A stretch of 64,000 bases of DNA. It comes from Carex sylvatica (taxonomy: Eukaryota > Streptophyta > Magnoliopsida > Poales > Cyperaceae). Where the stretch lies: assembly GCA_964058845.1 (NCBI GenBank), contig CAXKVR010000164.1, positions 59,668-123,667 of the forward strand, read 5' to 3'. Under the pieces are notes generated by a model. The model made no database searches. It saw nothing but the letters and a program-made list of their open reading frames with translations, and was not told the DNA's origin. Below, piece by piece: positions 23,462-34,599 of this stretch (within the stretch, counting starts at the first letter, position 1; each line of letters starts with the position of its first letter). The translations under genes and the position numbers were made by a program.

Positions 23462-24552
23462 CTACTCTAGTTGAACCGATTAATTTCTGCACAAAAAGAT
23501 TTCTGTTAAGATTTCGAAAATTGATTTATGTTAAAATTTATTGTCTGTGGCGCATCTGTTTGAATTGGCCAAACTTTGATTTCGCTGTCGAATCAATTAA
23601 ATTTTTATATGACCACAATATGAAAAGGCGCTGTTCTATTTTTGATTAAAAAGCGTAACTCTATTTTCAAGATTTTGGTTTCAAAGTTACTTGGGTCACT
23701 CTGTTTCAGAAATTAATTTATGTTCAAAATCTTTTGTTTTTACGTTGCTTGGTCAAATTAAGCTTACAGTAACGCTATGAAAATTTTCGGAATTAAATTG
23801 TCAGGCATGAAATTTGACGCTTCTGTATTTCCAAATATTTTCGAATTACAGTTCAAATTGGTATTAATTATTGACCAATCCAATTATGTTTACACCATTT
23901 TAATTCGGCATTGTCCAATTAAGATTAATTTATAGATTATGGCCGACGTAATAATTCGGTTAAGCCACTGTTTTATGATATTCCGACGCAATAATTCGGT
24001 TAAGCCAACAGACATCATTCGATTAGGCCAAAACATACCAATTAAGTCATGGTTATTTAAGCCTAATTCGGTTAAGTCAAATTTTGATAAATTTGTTATT
24101 CAGATAATATTAAATCATTATGAAGACTTCAGATTTATATATATTTTGGAAAATGATTGATAAAGGTATAATCTTGTCAAAGTAAGCTCTCATACCGGCG
24201 TTAATTATTTGTCAATTTATACATAGTAAATATACATATGATGCTTGGTTATTGGACTGGCTCAAAGGCAAGCCAATAATTAAGTGTTGTATGTGTATAC
24301 TTGTGGTAATGAATAGGTAATAGTTATTAAGTTTTAGATGTAATTAGTTAATCGGCCCAAATGAAGGTTGACTAATTGACATCAAATGGATTGTTATATT
24401 CGATTACTACACCTATTTATCTTAGAATAATAACTGACTCAAAGAGCACTTATTGTTCGAAGATACCTAGTTGATGGAATATGCCTTATTTTAATTTATT
24501 ATTTATTATTATTCGGTTATTTGATTCGTTCTTTGTGAATATTTTTTCAGCA
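23462..24552 (+). other. Copia untranslated leader
   Basis: This is about 1.1 kb between the primer-binding site and the first gag-like residues, with no conserved coding sequence. It contains a short tandem duplication around AATAATTCGGTTAAGCCA (about 23950 and 23990) and several further TTCGGTTAAG words to about 24075. Confidence 0.6.
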
Positions 24553-25411
24553 AAGATTACTGATCTTACAGTCGGCATCAATAGCATTCCGATGCTGACG
24601 GATTCTAATTACAAGGATTGGAAAGATAATCTTAAGATTATCCTTGGGTGTCTTGACCTGGACATAGCGTTGCAGGAGGCCAAACCTACCGTGCCTGTTG
24701 CGACTAGTTCTGAAAAGAAACAAACTGCACATGCACGGTAGATGAGGTCAAATCGCTTGTCTCTGGGTCATGCAAAAGACTATTCCTGAAAGTTTTAGGG
24801 GCCCAGTTTCTGATTCCACTCTTGCTAAAGACTATCTTAAGGAAATTGAGCAGAGGTTTGTTCGGAATGAGAAGATTGAAATAGACATTCTTTTAAACAA
24901 ACTCTGTACAATGAAATACAATGGTAAGAGCAATGTCAGGGAGCACATTCTTGAAATGATGCATACCGCTTTAAAATTGAAGGGACACAAGTTAGATATA
25001 TCGAATGATATGCTAGTTTATTTGGCCCTTAACTCTCTTCCTATCTCATTTGGACAGTTCAAGGTGAGTTATAACTGTCATAAGGACTCATGGACAGTTA
25101 ATGAACTCATCTCGCACTGTGTTCAGGAAGAAGAGAGGTTGAAGTCGGATAGAAGAGAAAGCGCAAACATTGTTTCTACCTCTAAGGCAAAAGGGAAACA
25201 GAAACGCAAGGCCAATTCAGATGCTACAACTACAAGTTCGCAGAAGAAGCCCAATAAGGATAAGAAACTGGTTACCGGATCGGAGCCGAATAAGGAAAAG
25301 AAAAAAGGTTGTTTCTTCTGTGGATCTGAAGGGCATGTAAAGAAAGATTGTGTCAATTATCACGCATGGCGTGTTAAGAAAGGTACTAATTTTTCTTTTA
25401 TTTGTACATAA
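24553..25411 (+). pseudogene. Copia gag with CCHC zinc knuckle, frameshifted
   Basis: The N-terminal part reads to a TAG at 24739-24741 with the NYKDWKDNL motif usual near the start of Copia gag. The frame then changes at about 24755 and continues from 24770 to TAA at 25409-25411. The second part has the gag helical core (SFRGPVSDS, NVREHILEM) and a basic linker. The zinc knuckle CFFCGSEGHVKKDC (about residues 181-194 of this piece) has the C-x2-C-x4-H-x4-C spacing. Gag would package the element RNA; here it is split by at least one stop and one frameshift. Confidence 0.9.
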
Positions 25412-25656
25412 GTTAATGCAGTTTCAGTTTTCATAGACACATGATGGATAGATTTAGGTGTAACTACTCACATTTCTGTGTCTATGCAAGGTTGCCGAAG
25501 TTACCGAAAGCCAAATGATGGTGAAAGATACATCTATGTGGGCGATGGAAACAAGACAGAAGTTCAAGCTATAGGGCATTTTAGATTACTTCTAAAAACT
25601 GGATTTTATTTGGATCTGTTTGATACTTTTGTTGTACCGTCTTTTGGCGGAACTTA
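25412..25656 (+). pseudogene. Copia aspartic protease, active site altered
   Basis: In the frame continuing from gag, TGA interrupts the sequence just before WIDLGVTTHIS at 25445. The family's catalytic triplet is D-S/T-G; here it is D-L-G. The segments SYRKPNDGERYIYVGDG and GHFRLLLKTGFY follow, as in Copia proteases. The frame ends at a TAA near 25654 and continues one frame over (NLISISSLDKL). Catalysis would be lost even without the stops. Confidence 0.88.
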
Positions 25657-26868
25657 ATTTCTATTTCTTCATTAGACAAATTAAGTTTTACTTGTTCATT
25701 TGGAGATAGAAAGTTTGGTTTGTATCAAAACTCCAATTTGATTGCTTATGATTTTCTATCTGTTTTGGATAATCTTTATGCTTTAGATATTGTTGCTTCA
25801 TATAATGAAACCCTAAATAATGAAACTCGAAATGTTAGACAAAAATTAACACATCAGGATTCAGCTGCACTTTGGCATAAGCATTTAGGTCATATTTTTC
25901 AATAGAGAATTACACGTCTTATTCAAAGTGATATTCTGAGACCCTTAGACATGTCGGATCTCGGTCCGTGCATTGAGTGTGCGAAGAGAAAACAAACAAG
26001 GATGCGCAAATATACAGCCAATCGTATGAATGACGTCCTTAAACTGATATATATGGACATATGTGGACCATTCCCTACAGCTACTAGGAATGGGCATGCA
26101 TATTTTATCAGTTTCATTGACGATTATTCTAGATATGGTTATATATTTTTAATTAAATAAAAGGCTCAAGCTTTAGACACGTTTAAATCCTTCAAGGCTG
26201 AAGTTGAGGTGCAGCTTAACAAAAGGATTAAAAGCGTCAGATTGGATCGTGGTGGTAAATACTATGGTCGGTATGACGGTTCAGGAGAACAATGTGTAGG
26301 GCCTTTTACTAAATTTCTAGAGGAAAATGGAATTGTGCCGCAGTATACAATGCCGGGTTCGCCCGCAATGAATGGAGTGGTTGAAAGGCGCAATCGAACA
26401 TTAATGGAGATGGTGATAAGTATGATTTCTCATACTTCACTTCCATTGAACCTCTAGGGAGAAGCACTTAAGGCAGCAGCATTTATTCTGAATCGGGTAC
26501 CGACTAAGGCAGCGAACAAAACTCCATATGAAATGTGGACCGGGTGGAAGCCTAGTCTCCAACACTTAAGAATCTGGGGTTGTCCGGCTGAAGCTCGGCC
26601 TTATAAGCTACAAGAGAAAAAGCTGGACCAAAGGACAATTAGCTGTTATTTTGTCGAAGATGCGAAAAGATCCCAAGGGTACAAGTTTTATGATCCCACT
26701 AACAGAATAATTTTTGAGACAAATACAGTTAAGTTCTTTGAGGATGTTATGGTTCAAGGGGGGAATACAAATCAAATTGTCTTTGAAGAGAAACAGGATT
26801 CTCCTATACAAGAGGCGCCAACAACGGTACCGATTGTAATAAGAATATCTGGAGACTCATTGGTTTAG
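25657..26868 (+). pseudogene. Copia integrase, several in-frame stops
   Basis: The pre-integrase zinc-binding region has WHKHLGH (H-x3-H, about 25870-25890) and CIECAKRK (C-x2-C, about 25971-25994). The catalytic core follows: first Asp in MDICGPF (about 26052), second Asp in RLDRGGKYYG (about 26247) and Glu in NGVVERRNRT (about 26380). The GKKxx-type C-terminal domain contains LRIWGCPAEARPY (about 26570-26605). Stops interrupt at 25903, 26158, 26455 and 26866, all in one frame. The integrase would have joined element DNA to the chromosome. Confidence 0.93.
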
Positions 26869-26877
26869 GATTGTACT

Positions 26878-28655
26878 GTGAATGAACCTCTAGAAATAAA
26901 AGAGAATTTGGTTCAAGACAATGTTGATGTTGAAGAGGAACCTATACCACCTCAAGAACTTCAAGAAACAGTGTCTTTAAGGCGGCCCATAAGAGAAAGA
27001 AGAAGTGCAATATCTAAGGATTATGTTGTGTTTCTTCAAGAACATGAATTCGACATGGCATGATGGAAGATGACCCTCTCAGTCTCCGTCAGGCTTTGGA
27101 AAGTGTCAATTCTCATAAATAGATCGAGGCCATAAATGAAAAAATGAAGTCAATGTATGACAACAAAGTCTAGGATATTGTCCCATTACCTGAAGGTGTG
27201 AAGCCTGTTAGTTGCAAATGGATATTTAAGACCAAGAGCGATGCAGAAGGTAATGTGGAAAGATATAAAGCTCGTCTTATTGCTAAGGAATTTACACAAA
27301 AAGAAGGCATTGACTTTACGAAAACTTTCTTACTTGTGTCTATGAAAGATTTCTTCAGAATTATCATGGTATTAGTGGCACATTTTGATCTTGAGTTACA
27401 CTAGATGGATGTTAAGACTGCGTTTCTAAATGATGACATTGATGAAAATATTTATATGGTGCAACCACCTAACTTTGAGTCTGATGACCCAAAGCAAATG
27501 GTTTGCAAATTAAAGAAATTCATCTATGGAATTAAGCAAGCGTCTCGACAGTGGTATTTCAAATTTCATCAAGTAATTGTCTCATTTGGATTTGAGCCTA
27601 ATTTGGTGGATGAATGCATATATCAGAAGTTCAGTGGGAGTAAGTTTATATTTTTGATTTTATATGTTGATGACATATTGCTTGCCAGTAACGATATAAA
27701 CATGATGCGTGAAACTAAGAGATTTTTTTTCAGGCATTTTGATATGAAAGATCTTGGTGAAGCATCATATGTGTTAGGCTTTAAAATATAAAGAGATAGA
27801 AATAAGGGTATTTTGGGGCTTTCACAAAAGGCATATATCGAAAGAATTCTCAAGCGATATAGCATGGAACACTGTAAACCAGGAAATACCCCTGTTACAA
27901 AAGGAGACAAATTAAGTCTCAATCAGTGTCCAAAGACAGAACTCGAGAAATCAGAAATGCGTTAGATTCCATATGCTTCGGTAGTAGGAAGTCTGATGTA
28001 TGCTCAGGTGTGTATGCGTTCGGATATTGCGTACATCACAGAAATGTTAGGCTGGTATCTCAGTAATCCTGGTATGGATCACTGGAAAGCAGCTAAAAGA
28101 GTACTTAGGTACTTGCAAAGAACAAAGGATCATATGCTGACATATTGGAGATCAGACAAGTTTGAGGTCATTGGATATACTGATTCCAATTTTACGGGCT
28201 GTGTGGATAATATAAAGTCAACATCTGGTTATATTTTTATGTTGGCTGGAGGAGCTATTTCTTGGAGGAGTGCAAAGCAGACTATGATTGCTTCTTCCAC
28301 CATGGCAGCCGAATTCATTGCGTGTTTCGAAGCATCGAATTATGAAATATGGCAAAGAAATTTTGTCACTTGGGTGCGTATTGTGGATTATATTAAGTTA
28401 TCAATTAAGATATATTGTGACAATTATTCAGCAGTGTTGTATTCCAATAACAACAGAAGCTCGTCGAAATTCAAACATATCGACATTAAGTTTCTTGTTG
28501 TGAAGAAAAGAGTGTAGAGTGGACTTATAAGTATTGAGCATATTGGTATAGCTTCCATGCTGGCAGATCCACTGACTAAAGGACTGGTACCCAAACAGTT
28601 TCATGAGCATGTCGCTCATATGGGTATCTATGTTAAAGAGGATTGTCAGATCTAG
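26878..28655 (+). pseudogene. Copia reverse transcriptase and RNase H, interrupted
   Basis: A linker in the integrase frame ends at TGA 27061-27063; the RT then reads in another frame from about 27075. RT landmarks are CKWIFKTK (about 27216), MDVKTAFLN (27405 onward), the palm motif YVDD at 27663-27674 and PYASVVGSLMYAQ (about 27970). RNase H landmarks are YTDSNFTGC (about 28175), AAEFIACFEA (about 28310), IYCDNYSAV (about 28410) and MLADPLTKG (about 28560), which supply the four acidic positions. Stops lie at 27402, 27789, 27963 and 28515; the final TAG is at 28653-28655. Confidence 0.94.
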
Positions 28656-29118
28656 TGGGAGTTTGTACTTTATGTATCATGTTTTATGTTTTATATGATA
28701 TACTTTTACAGATATCATGCAGTTAACTTTATATGATTTATGTTATTTGTATGTATCATGCAGTTATTCAAACTTCAGTTATTCAGTTTTTAGTTATTCA
28801 GTTTTTTTTATGCACTCTGAATTTATGATTAACCTCAAAGTCAAATTAAGATAAAGTGAGCAAATTGGAGATAGGCATGTGGATCACATTGCAGTAATTC
28901 CCAAAATACACATCCCCTTCATGATTCATGCCATTCAATTATGTTTACACTGTGATTTATGTTGGTTTAGTTTCGATTCATGAGACGAATACTGCTTAAG
29001 TCCTTGTGAATATGATTGATGGACGAAATTGGTTGATGACACAAAAGGCTACGACAATACAGTTTGAGTACTAAATTTGGTTTTATCAATATATATTATT
29101 CGGATATACATATAACCC

Positions 29119-29128
29119 AAGTGAGAGA
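29119..29128 (+). promoter_or_regulatory. Polypurine tract
   Basis: AAGTGAGAGA immediately precedes the 3' LTR (one T between). It would prime plus-strand DNA synthesis. A second purine-rich AGTGGGAG at about 28656 follows the coding end and is not adjacent to the LTR. Confidence 0.75.
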
Positions 29129-29129
29129 T

Positions 29130-29818
29130 TGTTGGAATTAATTTTAATTAATTACAACATATGTGGGCTTATATGTAATATAAATATATATTGAATAATA
29201 GACTGTCAAAATTAGACGTGATCAAATTAAGTATTATTTATCGGGTTCAATATGTGTCATGAGAAGTGGGACCTTTAATGTGTAGAATGCGTAAGAATCC
29301 AATAAAAAAATAGACTACATATTCAAATTAATTAATTAATTAATTAATTATATAAATAATTTCTGTTAAGAGGCGCCTATTCTTTTGGATAAATCATGAT
29401 TGGGTTTGTATCCTCTATATATTATATATATATACATACGGCTCATTAAAAGGAATCTGTATCCTTTTAATTAATTGTCACGCCTCTCTATCTCTCTCTC
29501 TACAGAAAAATAGAAAGAACAGATATTGATATATAGTGGTTAAGGAGAGGATTTTTAGTTCAGAACTTGAATCAGGTGTCTCTCTTTGTGCAGAAGAGAA
29601 CGTTGCTGCTACCGCCTCTCTCGCTCTCTCCATTAGACTTGAGAGAGATTGCTTAAAAATGAAAGGCTTATGGTGATCAACGGTGATTGTGCATTCCTGA
29701 AAGACCATGGCTACGGATCAAGATAATCTAGAATTTCAGATTCGAAATTCATTAGAAGATCATGACATATCTAGAGTTTATATATGCAGCGTGATTCTAC
29801 AGAAAATTAAATCCAACA
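29130..29818 (+). repeat. Copia 3' LTR (689 bp, internally deleted)
   Basis: It starts TGTTGGAATT and ends ATCCAACA. Compared with the 5' LTR it lacks a block equivalent to 22773-22926 (154 bp) plus about 10 bp near 22690. The larger deletion joins GAATGCGTA to AGAATCC and has TA at both breakpoints. Confidence 0.93.
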
Positions 29819-29823
29819 AGAAA

Positions 29824-30429
29824 GAGCAATACATGTGCAAGTAGGGGACACGCAATTAATGAATGAGATTTATGATTAATTATCCCCACAAGGACGCCAT
29901 TTGTACAATCCGTGATGCCCCTCTGCACTTTCTCTGTTAAGTCGTTATTCTATGACGCAAATCTCTGTAGTCAAGCACGAGGTTAGTACTGCACTCCACA
30001 TTTACACAGTGACAAATGAATAATTTCGATTCAGTTTGGCGGAGTAAAAAATTTGTTATTCGAAAATAATTTGAGTATCATTCAGAAATGATTCGGTATT
30101 ACAAGGAAGCAAAAAAAAAAAAAAATTAAAAAACACCTTTTTTTTTGCGTTTTATTCGCAAATAAAACGTATTATACGTTTTTTTGTGTTTTATTCAATG
30201 TTTGGTTTGAAAACATTAAAAAAACGAATTAAACGCGAATAATTTGCAAATTAATCGCGTATCTCGTTACTATGATCTATATATCTTCATACATATTATT
30301 CCGTGTGTAAGAATTCATATCACCTAATAAGGAAACATAATATTTCTATTTAGATTTACTTTGACAGCTAATGGTAACAACTATATAATTTTTTTTTAAT
30401 AAATAGATAAGTACTATTTAACAGATAAG
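29824..30429. other. Intergenic region, no gene seen
   Basis: AT-rich. About 30140-30260 is rich in AAACG and CGCGAAT/TTCGC words in both orientations, suggesting a decayed small inverted-repeat element whose ends were not resolved. Confidence 0.45.
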
Positions 30430-31231
30430 GAGGTGTATGGTTGCCATCTCCTTCCTTCCATTTCGCACCGCAAGTCTTCTTAGTCCCGTCCATTTTCTTT
30501 CTCTCATCTCTCTGTCAGTAAATCTCCTCAGTTTCGTCCTCGTCTCCCGCTCCTCCTTGAAGGAGAGCGGGAGATCTGCACCGATAACCCTCTCCTCTTC
30601 CTCCTCTTCTTCTCTGCTTTCTCCATTTCCTCCTCCGCCTTCTTCCTCCTTTTCTTCTCTGCTTTCTCCATTCCCTCCTCCACCCTCTTTCACTCTCGTC
30701 CACCACACTTTCTCTTCAAAAAATCATAACCGCCAGCCAGCGCTACTCGTTCCTGCTCCTACCCCAGCACCTATCTGTCGGGAGAAGAGAAAGTTGATGA
30801 TAATAGCCTTAGTCATTATCTCTCTTGTCTATCGGCACCTTCTCTTTCTTCACCATTGTTAGAAGAACTAATGACAGTTGGCAGCAATAGCCCTAGTCGT
30901 CGGCTCTCATCTCTCTTTGCACTCCCACCACCGCAGCATCATGCTTTCTCCGCCCGCAACTCAATAGAAAAAATAAATGTCTCATTTGCTTTGGTCGCTA
31001 GCCAGCCAATATTGAAGGTTATCGGTGTCTACCACTAAATGATATAGTTTGTTTCTTTTGTTGTTTTAGTTGTTTGTGTTGTTAGATGTCGATGTTTAGA
31101 TGTGGATGTTTTTTAAATGTTGATGTAGTAATTTGGATGTAGAACGATGGATATATTTTACGTTTAAATTAATAAAAATTATTTTTAACAGCCACTGTCA
31201 AAGTTTTAAAAAAAAAAAGAGGTGTATGGTT
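30430..31231 (+). mobile_element. Poly(A)-tailed retrocopy with 13-bp target duplication
   Basis: GAGGTGTATGGTT occurs exactly at 30430-30442 and 31219-31231. The 776-bp insert (30443-31218) ends in a 12-nt A run, with AATAAA at 31171-31176 about 30 nt before it. Its first 400 bp are strongly CT-rich, unlike the AT-rich surroundings, and look like a plant 5' leader. No intron-like sequence is evident. This is therefore an mRNA or LINE/SINE-derived retrocopy made by LINE machinery. No reverse transcriptase motif is visible. The 141-codon frame at 30437-30862 starts inside the target duplication and spans a tandem CT-rich repeat, so it is not a reliable gene. The source transcript is unidentified. 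Confidence 0.82.
30590..30690. repeat. CT-rich tandem duplication within the retrocopy
   Basis: Two units of about 48 bp share TTCTCTGCTTTCTCCATT(T/C)C followed by CTCCTCC(G/A)CC. They explain the long low-complexity frames on both strands. Confidence 0.75.
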
Positions 31232-31549
31232 AAGTGAAACAGTAAGGAGATAAACTCTTAATTTGTTTCTAATTAGTAGTCCAGATCGTCCACCATCGTA
31301 CTATAAAAAATGGAAATAAAAAATTAAGATGATGTTAATATATAAGTAATAACATTAAGTAATGAAAGTATCTAAAACATCTAAAGTAATTAATATACAA
31401 ACTCGAGAGATTAAATCAATAAAATCATTAGAAACTTATTTAAAATAAATGTATTTAATTAGGAAGCCAGAATGTTGAAGAATAGAACTATATATATATT
31501 TCAATTTATAAGAAATAAATATATTTATATCTAAAATAACGTACTACTC

Positions 31550-31589
<40 letters not shown>

Positions 31590-33235
31590 AACAAGCCAAA
31601 ATGTTATTAAATTTGAGCAACATGTGATCGATTTGAGCAGTTCGATTTAAAATTGTCTAAATTCTAGAACTTTTCTTAAGCTTTGCAGTATACATATATG
31701 TGTTAGCTAGTGTGAGATGTATATATCATGTATATGATTTAGCTGCGTAAAATTCGTCTGTTTGCTGATTCGGTGATAGAAACAGGAGATATATATTTCG
31801 TATTAATTTGAATATTTGATAAGAACCTTGTGAAACTATTGCTAAATTGAACTTAATTTGTACTTGTTGTACCACTCTTTCACTTTCGAATAGGACCCTT
31901 CTTGGACCAAAGATCCACCGAAATGGCACTTAATTAAATTAAGAATAATTCTTCAAGTAATGCACTGTTGATGTTAGTAAGTGACGTCTAATATGCCAAT
32001 TTAAAGTATAGTTATCAAATGATGGAAATGGAATCGCCCGTGAACTGACAATCTAGAGAAAATTGACAACTTATCTACTCAATTATTCCATTTGTTAGTT
32101 AAAACTAAGAAATTTCAAACAAATAAAATAATTAATTACTTAATCAATGATGTATCTACCCAATCATTAAATTTATATATTTAATAAAAAAATCTCTCAT
32201 AAAATAATTCTATACCAAACAAAGTAATTAATTAATTACTCAATGAATAACGGAAAATTGACCTATGTTTTGGATGATATTGTACTATATATTATTAAAA
32301 AAATTGTAGAGATTGCAACCTTTGTGCTGTTTTTTCTCACCATATCATTAATTACTTAACAATATCTAATACTATACTGAATTTGCAAAATTATACCACT
32401 TCTGCGAAAATTTTCAAAAAAAAGAGAGAAAACAAATGCATCTACTAGCGTAGGTGGCTAAATTTTTTTTTGTTTTGTTTTGGACAAGAATTGAAAATTC
32501 ACTCTACAAAAGCATTTAGTTGATTCAGTTAATCTTATGCTCCAATATAAGCATAAACATTAATAGAAAGGATATGAAAATGTATTAGGCCACGTCTGAA
32601 CAAGATAATATCATAAAAATCACTTAAAAGTGCTTTAAGGTTAAATTAATCTTTGTAGTGATGGTTTAGATACTTCAATATGCTTCTGGTAGTGCATCAA
32701 ACAAAAGTGCTTTAAGGTTAAATTAATATTAAAGTACTTATATAAATAAAGTAAAAGTAAATATCAAATTTCTTAATATTTTTACAGTTTAATTCTTGCT
32801 ATTAATTTTGTTGCTATATTACATGAGAAATTTTGTTAGTCTTTTTATTTAATTTCACTTTATATACTTTACCAGTTTACATTATACTAACGGATACTAA
32901 TAAATTAATATAATTTAATATACACTTCACTATAAGTTTGCTTAATTTACCAAATTCAAGGTTAGATATTCATGGCTTTTTTTTATAAAAAAAAAATTAG
33001 CGTTTCTTTTGTCTTTATTTTTTGACAATTGTTTTTACATGAAAAATTCACCACAGCATTTGTGTGTGTGTGTGTGTGTTTTTTTTTGTTGTTGTACTTT
33101 TAACATTCAAATCAAGCCTGACCAACAAACTGGAACCATGAGAAACTAAAAAATTAAATATTTTTTATGAAAACAAAAATTAAATATTAGCACATATTAT
33201 GTTGGGATATAAATCTGGGCTTGACTATTATATTA
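31232..33235. other. Intergenic region, no gene seen
   Basis: AT-rich DNA with an (AT)17 microsatellite at 31553-31586 and a TG microsatellite at about 33061-33079. A duplicated phrase (AAGTGCTTTAAGGTTAAATTAAT, about 32629 and 32706) is present. No gene is supported. Confidence 0.5.
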
Positions 33236-33243
33236 TTCACATC

Positions 33244-33771
33244 TAAGGGTGTTCAAACGTTTCGGTTTATTTGATTTTCAACCGAACTGAATTTTTTTTG
33301 TTTAAGTTTAAATGGATCAGTTTGGTTGAATTTTTAAATTATTTCGTTTTAAATGGATTGATTTGGTTTAAATTTTTCAAAACTAACTAAACTGAACCGA
33401 TCAAATTATAATGATTCAAGTATGGTCTCTGTTTTGTTTAGTTCAATCATCGTTTTCTTCCTTCCATTTTTGTTTGTTTATTTTAGAACATTAACATATT
33501 TTGTATGAAATTGAATAATTAACCGAATAAGATTGAACATTAACATTAACATATTTTTTATATGAAATTACTTGTGCATTAAATTTTGAATTTTTTAAAT
33601 TTGATCTCTCTTGTTCAAACATATCGAAATTTAATTCGGTTTAAACAGTTCAGTTCTTATTCAGTTGGTCATTTTAATTCGGTTGATTTAATTTGGATTT
33701 TAGAAAATGATAAAATATTTGATTTGCTTCTTTAATTTCGGTTTCAACTGAACAGACTATTTGAACACCCA
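33244..33771. mobile_element. hAT-like non-autonomous element
   Basis: The ends TAAGGGTGTTCAAACG and TGGGTGTTCAAATAG (opposite strand) share GGGTGTTCAAA. The flanks TTCACATC (33236-33243) and CTCACATC (33772-33779) match at 7 of 8 bases. The interior is made of CGGTTT, AACCGAA and GAACCGA words in both orientations. An 8-bp duplication and GGGTG-type ends fit hAT. No transposase is present. Confidence 0.6.
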
Positions 33772-33779
33772 CTCACATC

Positions 33780-34148
33780 ACGTTCAAGATTCAAAACTTG
33801 ACTCGAAAAAGAAACCTAGAAATGACATGATAAGTTTACAGGGAAATAAATAACTTCATGAAAAGGAAGGTTCTTTTGGAAAAAGAAGAAGAACAATTTC
33901 ATGAAAAGGGAAGCTAAGCAACATCATATATTATTTCCCTTGTTTTGTTCTTTACAAACACATCGAGTCCATTCCTGGGCGAGAAACAGCACGCCGCTAA
34001 CTATAATATACAACCCCAAATCGGTTACCCCCATAAGAATTCTGATGAGAATAATAAAAATCTCCATAAACCCTTCTCTACTGCAAACAAAAAAATGGCT
34101 CCTAGATGAAGAGAAAAAAAAAAAAAAAAAATTTATAATCCTAATTTT
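33780..34148. other. 3' flank of SAUR gene 2
   Basis: It contains an 18-20 nt A run at about 34111-34129 and should include the 3' untranslated region of the minus-strand SAUR gene. The 91-codon plus frame at 33901-34176 has no recognisable domain and runs into the SAUR gene antisense. Confidence 0.5.
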
Positions 34149-34475
34149 TCATCGCAGTGAGGCGGTCAAGGCCTGAAAGACGACCTCCTCGCATGGTATC
34201 ATAAGGCCGTTATCGTAGCCAAACCCGAACTCCTCCTCAGCTTGTCGAAGCAGGTACTGGAATTTTGGGTGGCACAAATAGGAGATGGGAATGATATATC
34301 TGGTTCGGTTTCCGCCAACATAGACCGCAAAGTGTCCTTTTGGCACGTCGGATGGAAACCCGTCACCATAGTCAATGTTCTCGTGTTGTTTTCGGCCGAG
34401 GCTGGAGCAGCGTTTAAGAATCTGCTTCAACGCCCCGGATTGGGTGATCTTACTTTGTTTAATTCCTATAGCCAT
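34149..34475 (-). CDS. SAUR family auxin-responsive protein, SAUR50-like
   Basis: This intronless frame encodes 108 residues from ATG at 34475 to TGA at 34149-34151. MAIGIKQSKITQSGALKQIL opens the protein, and KRCSSLGRK (about residues 21-29) is the SAUR50-group N-terminal signature. The core has [15 protein letters not shown] (about 41-55), TRYIIPISYLCHP (about 58-70), FQYLLRQAEEEFGFGYD (about 72-88) and [11 protein letters not shown] (about 93-103). It is closely similar to SAUR gene 1 and on the same strand. SAURs of this group act at the plasma membrane on PP2C.D phosphatases to promote growth (family knowledge). Nothing suggests it is broken. Confidence 0.96.
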   Translation of the reverse strand: MAIGIKQSKITQSGALKQILKRCSSLGRKQHENIDYGDGFPSDVPKGHFAVYVGGNRTRYIIPISYLCHPKFQYLLRQAEEEFGFGYDNGLMIPCEEVVFQALTASLR

Positions 34476-34588
34476 GTACTATTCTTTTGAAGAGTGTTTT
34501 GAGTGTAAGAGAAAGAGGAAGCACTTTGGCAAGAGGTTTTAGAAAGAGGAATTTGTTGTGAATAGAATTTGGAGGTCACTTGCTGGGG

Positions 34589-34596
34589 TATATATT
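34589..34596 (-). promoter_or_regulatory. TATA box of SAUR gene 2
   Basis: TATATATT on the plus strand (AATATATA on the gene's strand) lies about 115 bp upstream of the ATG, close to the spacing in SAUR gene 1. No G-box or TGTCTC was noticed in the next 500 bp. Confidence 0.6.
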
Positions 34597-34599
34597 TGG

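Larger units (their letters stand above)
22599..29818 (+). mobile_element. Ty1/Copia LTR retrotransposon, structurally complete, decayed
   Basis: The 7220-bp element is flanked by the 5-bp target duplication AGAAA (22594-22598 and 29819-29823). Its LTRs start TGTTGGAAT and end CAACA. Domain order is gag (zinc knuckle), protease, integrase, reverse transcriptase, RNase H, which is Ty1/Copia order. Protein-coding parts hold many in-frame stops and at least three frame changes, so the element cannot move autonomously. The integrase carries a YYGRYDGSGEQ segment between catalytic residues; I recall this from one plant Copia lineage (Ivana/Oryco-like), but the assignment is uncertain. The insertion lies between the two SAUR genes. 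Confidence 0.96.

Noticed and set aside
30437..30862. 141-codon plus frame in the CT-rich segment
   Set aside because: It starts inside the target duplication of the retrocopy and crosses a tandem CT-rich repeat; serine/proline content comes from composition.
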